A stretch of 10,826 nucleotides of DNA, taken from assembly GCA_027717925.1 (NCBI GenBank), contig JALLON010000068.1, positions 1-10,826 on the forward strand, given 5' to 3'. This document shows positions 5,557 to 10,826 of this stretch, piece after piece (positions within the stretch are counted from its first letter, which is position 1; each line of letters begins with the position of its first letter). The translations under genes and the position numbers were made by a program. This stretch comes from Acidobacteria bacterium AH-259-G07 (GTDB lineage: Bacteria; Acidobacteriota; UBA6911; RPQK01; JADFOI01). The notes below the pieces were generated by a model that searched no databases, had not been told where the DNA came from, and saw only the letters and a program-made list of their open reading frames with translations.

Positions 5557-6396
5557 TTACCATGCGTCGGCTTGGCGATAGGCTTCGAAGCACTTCTCCA
5601 GACCAACTTCTCCCGGTGTAGAGAGTCCGTGCTCCATACCTACAAAACCCCTATATCCCGTCTCGTATATTGCTTTAAAGACACTGCGCCAGTTGATTTC
5701 GCCGGTGCCTGGCTCCTTGCGACCGGGTACGTCTGCAGCCTGGTAATAGCCGATATAGGCGTGATGTTTTCGAATGTTGCCGATCAGGTTTCCTTCCGAG
5801 AGCCGCTGGTGGTGGATGTCGAAAAGAATTCTTACATGCGAGCTTTCTATTTCTGTAATGATCCCGGCCGCTTCGTCTGAGCGGACCAGAAAAGAGTCGG
5901 GCCTGTCTATCAAGTTGATCGGCTCAACTACGATTGTCAGGTCGGTGCTTTCAAGAATTTCAGCTGCTTTTGTTAGTCCCTCGATGACATTTTTTCTCTG
6001 CTGGTCGCGACTCATGCCCCCTTTTTCAGATCCGACCAAGACCGTGCAAAAGTGATTTCCGATGACCTGGTGGTATTTGATCGCCTTGTGAAGCTCAGCC
6101 AGAAAGGTCTGTCGTTCTGCACTATCACACAGCCCCCCGTTATTATTAAACGCGCCGGGATTCACCACAAAAACTCCCATCTCCATGCCAAGCAGGTCCA
6201 ACTTTTTACGCATTTCTTCCACCTTGCTCAGAGGGTGGCGCATCAGACCACAATTTGGCTGGCCCGCACAGCTGTACTCGGTGGCATCGAAGCCGTGCCG
6301 GACAAATTTTTCGAGCCGCCGATCAATGGTGAGTTCCTTACCAAGCAGAGCTAGGCTCGGGGCGTATCTCAGGTGGTAATTCCTCTTCTCTAGCAT
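5557..6396 (-). CDS. hyi: Hydroxypyruvate isomerase-like TIM-barrel protein (Hyi family)
   Basis: The 279-residue product is a xylose-isomerase-like TIM barrel of the size usual for Hyi. Metal and catalytic positions fall in the expected order: E158 in VVEPIN, D193 in LFDIHHQRLSEGNL, Q219 in YYQAADVPGRKEPGTGEI and E255 in GMEHG. DVPGRKEPGTGEINW is the family hallmark of hydroxypyruvate isomerases, which interconvert hydroxypyruvate and tartronate semialdehyde in glyoxylate/glycerate metabolism. Related 2-oxotetronate isomerases share these motifs, so the substrate could be a larger hydroxy-keto acid. The ATG shares its A with the TGA of the upstream transporter gene (TGATG), so translation is coupled. 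The product should be cytoplasmic and work on what the carrier imports. The extended N terminus (MLEKRNYHLRYAPSL) is typical. Confidence 0.8.
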   Translation of the reverse strand: MLEKRNYHLRYAPSLALLGKELTIDRRLEKFVRHGFDATEYSCAGQPNCGLMRHPLSKVEEMRKKLDLLGMEMGVFVVNPGAFNNNGGLCDSAERQTFLAELHKAIKYHQVIGNHFCTVLVGSEKGGMSRDQQRKNVIEGLTKAAEILESTDLTIVVEPINLIDRPDSFLVRSDEAAGIITEIESSHVRILFDIHHQRLSEGNLIGNIRKHHAYIGYYQAADVPGRKEPGTGEINWRSVFKAIYETGYRGFVGMEHGLSTPGEVGLEKCFEAYRQADAW

Positions 6397-7880
6397 CAGA
6401 ACAGACTTAAAAAAGGAAACTCAAACATCTGTGTCCCTATTACAGACACTATCAGGGTGGTGATCAGGACACCGAGGAGGTTCATCCATATTCCAGCCTT
6501 GGCCATGTCGGGCATGGTGAGATATTCACTTGCGAATACGATTGCGTTGGGCGGTGTCGCCACCGGCAGCATAAAAGCGCAGGAGGCTGAAATGGTAGCG
6601 GGAATCATCAGTAGTTCCGGAGGGACTTCAAAACTGCTTGCTGTTGCAGCCAGGATGGGCAGGAAAATCGTGGTTGTGGCTGTGTTCGAGGTAAGTTCCG
6701 TGAGAAAAGAGAGAATGACAGAGGTTAGAACGATGAGCACGATTACGGGTACTCCGTGGAACCACTCCAATCCCGTGGCTGCCCAAGTGGCCAGACCACT
6801 GGTTTGAAAACCCTTTGCTAGAGCAATTCCGCCACCGAAGAGGATCAATATGCCCCAAGGGATTCTTTTAGCCCAGTCCCAGTCCAAAAGGAACTCCCGA
6901 TTTTTCCAGTCGACAGGAGTGGAGAACAAAATCAGAGATGAAATCATTGCCACGGTGGAATCGTCAACATAGTTGGACACTCCAAGCAGGGGGGCCCAGC
7001 CCGGGATGACACAAGTTCCGATGGACAAATCTTTACGGAAAATCCAGCCCAAAGCGGTGAGGGTAAAGATGAAAGCTGTAGCCTTTTCACCCCGACTCAT
7101 GACCCCCAACTTTGCAATTTCCTGTGTTATGATGCCGCGGCTCGCCTGAAAAGACCCTTTCTCCACAGAGGAGTAGATGCGGGTCAGGTATAGCCAGGCC
7201 AACGGAAGGTACAGCAGAGTAAAGGGCAATCCTATTGTTAACCATTTCGCAAAACTGACGTCGGGTCTGTCCGGAAATAAGCGGGCGAATTGGGCTGCGA
7301 AGACAATATTGGGTGGCGTTCCGATTAGAGTGCTGACTCCACCTATGCTGGCTGCGTAGGCGATGGCCAGCATAAGGACTACTGGAAATTTTGATTTGCG
7401 AGAAAGTCCGCTCTCCGACAGGCGCATGATCACCGCTGTCCCAATGGGCAGCATCATGATGGCGGTTGCCGTATTGCTGACCCACATTGAGAGAAATGCG
7501 GTGGCGACCATAAACCCCAGAACCAGTCGCTGCAGATTTGTGCCCATCCAGTAAATGATCCACAGAGCGACACGCTTATGAAGGTTCCACTTCTGGATAG
7601 ACATAGCCAGAAAGAATCCACCCATGAACAATACGATATTCGGGTCCATGTATGAGCCGGAGATCTCAGCGACCGGCGCCACACGCATCAGGGGGAAGAT
7701 GGCCAGCGGTAGGAGTGCAGTGGCGGCTATGGGTAAGGCTTCAGTAATCCACCACAGGGCCATCAGAAAAGCGGTGGCCAGTACTGTCTGCCCTTCCCCT
7801 GAAAGTCCGGAAGACTCGGGAAGCCAAATAACTAGGAAAAAGATTATGGGACCACTGATCAGACCGATCTTCTGTCGCAT
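6396..7880 (-). CDS. SLC13/DASS family anion:sodium symporter (di-/tricarboxylate transporter)
   Basis: A 494-residue integral membrane protein with about 11-12 hydrophobic segments, full length for the divalent anion:Na+ symporter family (CitT, SdcS/VcINDY relatives). Both hallmark SNT motifs of the two inverted repeats are present: WVSNTATAIMMLPIG (SNT at about 135-137) and LTSNTATTTIFLPIL (SNT at about 398-400). The hairpin-loop sequence GGVSTLIGTPPNIVFA and its partner MLPVATPPNAIVFASEY also fit. Family members import succinate, malate, citrate or tartrate with Na+, or exchange them for succinate. The gene heads a two-gene minus-strand operon with the isomerase, which suggests the cargo is a hydroxy-di-acid or hydroxy-keto acid. 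ATG 7880 has only a weak ribosome site (AAAGAG). A palindromic repeat occupies the upstream region. Confidence 0.9.
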   Translation of the reverse strand: MRQKIGLISGPIIFFLVIWLPESSGLSGEGQTVLATAFLMALWWITEALPIAATALLPLAIFPLMRVAPVAEISGSYMDPNIVLFMGGFFLAMSIQKWNLHKRVALWIIYWMGTNLQRLVLGFMVATAFLSMWVSNTATAIMMLPIGTAVIMRLSESGLSRKSKFPVVLMLAIAYAASIGGVSTLIGTPPNIVFAAQFARLFPDRPDVSFAKWLTIGLPFTLLYLPLAWLYLTRIYSSVEKGSFQASRGIITQEIAKLGVMSRGEKATAFIFTLTALGWIFRKDLSIGTCVIPGWAPLLGVSNYVDDSTVAMISSLILFSTPVDWKNREFLLDWDWAKRIPWGILILFGGGIALAKGFQTSGLATWAATGLEWFHGVPVIVLIVLTSVILSFLTELTSNTATTTIFLPILAATASSFEVPPELLMIPATISASCAFMLPVATPPNAIVFASEYLTMPDMAKAGIWMNLLGVLITTLIVSVIGTQMFEFPFLSLF

Positions 7881-7931
7881 GTTGCTGCTCTTTGGGTCAT
7901 TTTTTCACAGGAGCGGCATGCCCCCAAAATG

Positions 7932-8008
7932 GTAAGGGCGAGCCGATCACTGGCCCGAACTGTTCTTGCTGCGTGCTCGGCTCGGGCGAGCCACCGGCTC
8001 GCCCCTAC
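7932..8008 (+). repeat. Second copy of the GGGCGAGCC palindromic repeat, expanded
   Basis: The outer ends GTAAGGGCGAGCC (7932-7944) and GGCTCGCCCCTAC (7996-8008) are inverted repeats matching at 12 of 13 positions. Nested inside is a 9-bp-arm palindrome (7984-8004) and a smaller one (7979-7992). CGAGCC(A/G)CCGGCTCGCCCC is shared with the repeat at 5509-5537. It lies between the divergent transporter and threonine-synthase-like genes, so it may overlap their promoters. A REP- or MITE-like dispersed element is the simplest reading. Confidence 0.75.
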
Positions 8009-8103
8009 GGTCTTCCAAGTTTAATCAATAAGCACAAAGCGAGAAGAATTGCAAGGACAGAATACTCGTTGCACAATACACTTTGTTCTGCCTGGCTTTT
8101 CGA

Positions 8104-8109
8104 TAGAAT
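8104..8109 (+). promoter_or_regulatory. Possible -10 box for the threonine-synthase-like gene
   Basis: TAGAAT lies 42 bases before the GTG start. Its upstream partner TTTGTT (8082-8087, 16-base spacer) is a poor -35 match, so this is tentative. The leader then carries AAAGGAG at 8132-8138, which sets the start at GTG 8146. Confidence 0.3.
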
Positions 8110-8145
8110 TGGCAAGACCTCGCACTAAAACAAAGGAGATCGACT

Positions 8146-9243
8146 GTGGAATTACAGTGTCCTCGATGCAGCGCCCGAGTCTCTGCAGACACGAACCAGT
8201 GGCGGTGCTCATGTGGGGGGCCATTTGTTTTGAGTTTCTCTTATGAGTTCCCGGATCGACAGGAACTGCAAAAACGGCCATCCACAATCTGGCGCTATCG
8301 CGAAGCCTTGCCGATCGAAAGCGATCGGCACATCGTGTCTTTCCAGGAGGGTTATTCGCCCCTTGTCCTCGATCGGGTCGATGGGTTGGATCTGTGGTGG
8401 AAGCTGGAATATGTTGCTCCCACCGGATCCGTCAAGGACCGCGGCACATCCGTGCTCATCAGCCGGATTAAGGAGATGGGTATCGAGCGAATCGTGGAGG
8501 ATTCATCCGGCAATGCTGGTGCCTCCGTCGCCGCTTACTGTGCACGTGCCCGAGTGAGCGCTCGCATTTTCGTGCCCCAGAGGGCTTCTCCAAATAAAAA
8601 GCAGCAGATCAAGATCTACGGGGCCGAGCTGGTGGAGGTCTCTGGAGACCGGGAAGAAACGGCCAAAGCCGCTCAGCGCGCTGCAAAGAACGCCTACTAT
8701 GCAAACCAGATTTGGAACCCCTATTTTATTGAGGGGACTAAGACATGTAGCTTTGAGATTGTCGAGCAGCTGGGCTGGGAGGCACCGGACTACGTGATGG
8801 CACCTATGGGAGTAGGAACCATTATTCTTTCGCTGGGCGTAGGTTTTCGGGAACTTCGCGATCAAGGAATAATCAGCCATCTGCCTCACATCGTCGGAGT
8901 GCAAGCTCAGAACTGTTGTCCCTTTTACGACGCATGGAAAAGCGGCCATAAGCGAAAAACCTATGGCTCCACCATAGCCGAAGGCATCGCCCACACCGAT
9001 AGTCCACGCTTTGAGGAGATTCTGGCCGTGATCCGTGAGAGCCAGGGTTGTGTGATTATTGTCAGCGAAGAGGAAATCCACAAAGGGATAACTGCTTTGA
9101 GCCACAGAGGTTTCTTTGTGGAACCTACCTCGGCCGTGGTTCTCCCTGGATTGTCAAGATTGTGTCGACATGCAGATTTGGCTGAGCGGAAGGTCGTCAT
9201 CCTTCTGACCGGTTCGGGCCTGAAATATACACCGCCGTCGTAG
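8146..9243 (+). CDS. Threonine-synthase-like PLP-dependent enzyme with N-terminal zinc ribbon
   Basis: A 365-residue fold-type II PLP enzyme. An N-terminal zinc ribbon (C5, C8, C21, C23) is followed by the catalytic domain. GSVKDRG (94-100) contains K97, the expected Schiff-base lysine. SSGNAGAS (120-127) is the substrate/phosphate-contacting loop, APMGVGT (219-225) cradles the PLP phosphate and LTGSGLK (354-360) closes the active site. This arrangement is common in threonine synthase, which converts O-phosphohomoserine to threonine. Here the usual SFKDRG is SVKDRG, and other threonine-synthase-like lyases (threonine dehydratase, cysteate synthase types) cannot be excluded. GTG 8146 is supported by AAAGGAG 7 bases upstream and by placing the zinc ribbon at the extreme N terminus. 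No thrA or thrB neighbour is present, so the gene appears to stand alone. Confidence 0.82.
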   Translation: MELQCPRCSARVSADTNQWRCSCGGPFVLSFSYEFPDRQELQKRPSTIWRYREALPIESDRHIVSFQEGYSPLVLDRVDGLDLWWKLEYVAPTGSVKDRGTSVLISRIKEMGIERIVEDSSGNAGASVAAYCARARVSARIFVPQRASPNKKQQIKIYGAELVEVSGDREETAKAAQRAAKNAYYANQIWNPYFIEGTKTCSFEIVEQLGWEAPDYVMAPMGVGTIILSLGVGFRELRDQGIISHLPHIVGVQAQNCCPFYDAWKSGHKRKTYGSTIAEGIAHTDSPRFEEILAVIRESQGCVIIVSEEEIHKGITALSHRGFFVEPTSAVVLPGLSRLCRHADLAERKVVILLTGSGLKYTPPS

Positions 9244-9323
9244 CAGCTTGCGACACCCCGTGACGGTCGCGATCAGGGACGCTGTGCCCGGGTCCACAAG
9301 AAACCGCCGACCCCGCAGCCAGG
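9244..9323. other. Convergent intergenic stretch, nothing recognised
   Basis: This GC-rich stretch separates the convergent threonine-synthase-like gene and the minus-strand hypothetical gene. I see no poly-T terminator hairpin, tRNA or repeat. Composition is richer in GC than the adjoining hypothetical gene, and the change continues to about 9410, inside that gene's 3' end. Confidence 0.35.
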
Positions 9324-10052
9324 TCATGATGAACTGCGGCGGTAAACCCTGGCGTAGATGCTTCGAAAAGGTGAGACGCAGTAGTTCTCGATCAGCTGTC
9401 TGCTTGACAACGGGTGAGAACCCAGGTTCCTGGTGAACTGATCACTTACCCGGAAAGAAAAACGCATAATGTCTGCTTTTTCCTCGCGTCTTTCAACACT
9501 GAAAGCTTCCTCGGGGTTCGGTTCAAGTCGGAAAATCTCTTGATAAGAATAACTTCTCAGCTCGTAAGGAGTAGGGACTCCTTGCTGCCCCGCTTTCCTA
9601 TAATGCGAGAGAAGGCGCCTTTGGAAATCATCGTAGTCGAAATTTTCCACCTTATTATTGACGCTGATTTCAATGGTGTACTGTTCATCTTCCCAGTAGG
9701 ATCTTAGTCCATAGGTGAAATCAAGTTCATCCTTATTGAACTTAATGCGATGGCCCTTCTCGTCATGAAACCGTTTTAATTCTTCTTCTCTTTTTTCCGT
9801 ACTGCGATTGGTGCTCAGCCGTTCCTGAGTAAGGTAGTGAGGCGCCACCCTTTCGTACCACTCATCAATAATTTGAGCCAAGACCTGTTCAATCGCTTCG
9901 TGAGCCAATGCCTCTTCGCTCTTCTTTCTCCCCATATGGGTACCTTGGTCAGGCATCATTGTAGAACACGTGGAGCAAAGGAGCAATGAAGCCTGGTTCT
10001 GCTGCAACAACAATATTGAACTGTCTTCCCGCAAGCCATTGTTTCCCTTCAT
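9324..10052 (-). CDS. Hypothetical protein, family not recognised
   Basis: Up to 242 residues. ATG 10052 gives an N terminus with a short hydrophobic patch (SSILLL, then ASLLLCSTC) that resembles neither a clean signal peptide nor a lipobox. ATG 9935 (MGRKKSEEALAHEAIEQVL) is an attractive alternative, preceded by AAGG, and would yield about 203 residues. The body is hydrophilic and charged with no membrane segment: a helical, acidic/basic stretch (EALAHEAIEQVLAQIIDEWY), then EKREEELKRF, then a mixed region rich in Tyr, Phe and Asp (WEDEQYTIEISVNNKVENFD). The last 25-30 residues turn Ser/Arg-rich (FRSIYARVYRRSSS) and look foreign to the rest, perhaps from a frameshift or rearrangement near 9410. 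It is transcribed divergently from the TPR lipoprotein with only 40 bases between starts, or about 157 if ATG 9935 is used. No function can be assigned. Confidence 0.55.
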   Translation of the reverse strand: MKGNNGLREDSSILLLQQNQASLLLCSTCSTMMPDQGTHMGRKKSEEALAHEAIEQVLAQIIDEWYERVAPHYLTQERLSTNRSTEKREEELKRFHDEKGHRIKFNKDELDFTYGLRSYWEDEQYTIEISVNNKVENFDYDDFQRRLLSHYRKAGQQGVPTPYELRSYSYQEIFRLEPNPEEAFSVERREEKADIMRFSFRVSDQFTRNLGSHPLSSRQLIENYCVSPFRSIYARVYRRSSS

Positions 10053-10092
10053 GTCTTACCTACAAAAGTCGTGTTAAGATGAAAAATTAGCC

Positions 10093-10826
10093 ATGAAGGT
10101 GAAGCTTATCTTCGCTTTGATTGTCCTGGCTTTATCAACCTGTGGGCCCGCACGCATTAAAAAGCTGCCGGTTCCACGAGAGAATGTCCTGCTCTCGTTC
10201 CGTTTGATGGCCGAGGGAGACAAACTGCTGGTCGAAGGCAAGGACCACTTGGCTCTTCTGAAGTATTTTGAGGCTGCTCGTCTTAACCCCTACTACGAGG
10301 TCATTTTCAATAAATTGGCCATTGCCTATTCTCATGTGCAGCAATTCCAGCAGGGAGAACAGGCAGTAAGACGATCCATAGGGCTCAACCCTGATTATCC
10401 TTTTGCATACAACACAAGAGGTATCATCTATCTTGCGTACCAGGAGAATAAAAGGGCAATCCGATCCTTCAAAAAAGCGATCAATTTACGTCCGAGGGAG
10501 GCAAATTTCTACCTCAACCTCGGGCACACTTACCTCAGGGAGGACGACTATAAAAGAGGGTTAAGTGCTTATGAGAGGGCACTCGAGCTCGACCCGGAAA
10601 TTCTCAACAAAGCGGATGTGATCGACCTACCCTCCGAATCTTCCCGTGGTCCTGATCCGGAAAGACTGTATCAGACCGCCCGAATTTTTGCGGAGTTGGG
10701 ATATAAAGAAGCTTGTTTGGATTATTTAGGGAGAGCACTTTCAGCTGGTTTCTCAGACAAGCGAAGGCTGATGGACGACACCGTTTTTCAAAAGTTTCAC
10801 CAAGACTCCGAGTTCTTGCGTTTGAT
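10093..10826 (+). CDS. TPR-repeat lipoprotein, truncated by window end
   Basis: The frame is open from ATG 10093 to the window edge (244 codons seen, no stop). The N terminus MKVKLIFALIVLALSTCGP has a basic start, a hydrophobic core and a lipobox-like LSTC. Thr before the Cys is less usual than Gly or Ala, so lipidation is probable rather than certain. Tetratricopeptide repeats follow from about residue 40. Recognisable helix pairs end in ARLNPYY, SIGLNPDYPFAYNTRG, AINLRPREANFYLNLG and ALELDPE, roughly four 34-residue units. A further helical segment (YQTARIFAELGYKEACLDYL) resembles an extra, divergent TPR. Such proteins act as scaffolds in the cell envelope, and the partner cannot be read from the sequence. 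It diverges from the hypothetical gene on the minus strand. Confidence 0.85.
   Translation, partial: MKVKLIFALIVLALSTCGPARIKKLPVPRENVLLSFRLMAEGDKLLVEGKDHLALLKYFEAARLNPYYEVIFNKLAIAYSHVQQFQQGEQAVRRSIGLNPDYPFAYNTRGIIYLAYQENKRAIRSFKKAINLRPREANFYLNLGHTYLREDDYKRGLSAYERALELDPEILNKADVIDLPSESSRGPDPERLYQTARIFAELGYKEACLDYLGRALSAGFSDKRRLMDDTVFQKFHQDSEFLRL

Noticed and set aside
7087..7563. Alternative minus-strand frame inside the transporter
   Set aside because: The transporter frame carries both SNT motifs and continuous membrane segments; this one is an out-of-phase by-product.
8503..9105. Minus-strand open frame of 200 codons inside the threonine-synthase-like gene
   Set aside because: It lies wholly within a gene with clear PLP motifs and has no recognisable product or ribosome site.
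9248..9436. Plus-strand 62-codon frame rich in Arg and Ser after the PLP enzyme, also considered as an intron or riboswitch-like RNA
   Set aside because: There is no ribosome site or homologous motif. I could not match it to group II intron, cobalamin or T-box hallmarks.
9412..9436. Small CCAGG-TT-CCTGG palindrome
   Set aside because: Five-base arms inside a coding frame; easily chance, with no poly-T tract.

Overview
The window is about 10.8 kb of moderately GC-rich bacterial chromosome, roughly 52-54% by eye. It is densely coding, with short operons on both strands. I see no rRNA, tRNA, CRISPR array or intact transposase. The exported amidohydrolase, the exported nucleoside-phosphorylase-like protein, the TPR lipoprotein and an N-terminal relic of an Nramp-like transporter all have an Acidobacteriota-like flavour. 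That placement is inferred from protein style only.

Layout. (1) Positions 1-2525 (+) hold a nucleoside/amide salvage cluster. It consists of the 3' end of an MtaD-like deaminase, a signal-peptide-bearing purine nucleoside phosphorylase homologue broken by a single-base frameshift in a T6 run, and a signal-peptide-bearing amidohydrolase/deacetylase. A 75-nt near-perfect palindrome follows at 2536-2610. (2) Positions 2640-4418 (+) hold a TenA-family protein lacking the usual catalytic Cys, then a tartrate/D-malate dehydrogenase. (3) Positions 4419-5556 are a scar-like zone. It holds the first ~41 codons of an Nramp-like metal transporter, a complete brnT-brnA toxin-antitoxin module with its own consensus promoter, an unrecognised ORF and a palindromic repeat. 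(4) Positions 5557-7880 (-) hold a translationally coupled pair: an SLC13/DASS di- or tricarboxylate transporter followed by a hydroxypyruvate isomerase-like TIM barrel. GGGCGAGCC...GGCTCGCCC repeats bracket this pair. (5) Positions 8146-9243 (+) encode a threonine-synthase-like PLP enzyme with a zinc ribbon. (6) Positions 9324-10052 (-) encode an unrecognised protein, divergent from a TPR lipoprotein that runs off the right edge.

How the genes fit together. An MtaD-type deaminase makes 6-oxopurine thionucleosides such as methylthioinosine. The neighbouring phosphorylase homologue carries the Glu and Asn typical of 6-oxopurine-specific enzymes, so a deaminate-then-cleave route is plausible, and at least one step appears to be extracytoplasmic. 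Tartrate dehydrogenase, the DASS carrier and hydroxypyruvate isomerase together would suit uptake and catabolism of tartrate-like hydroxy-diacids through hydroxypyruvate and tartronate semialdehyde. They are not in one operon, so this link is inference.

The most notable points are the homopolymer frameshift, the altered phosphate-binding region of the exported phosphorylase homologue, the repeat-bracketed minus-strand cassette, and the brnTA module beside a truncated transporter. I found no clear, wholly new multi-gene system.
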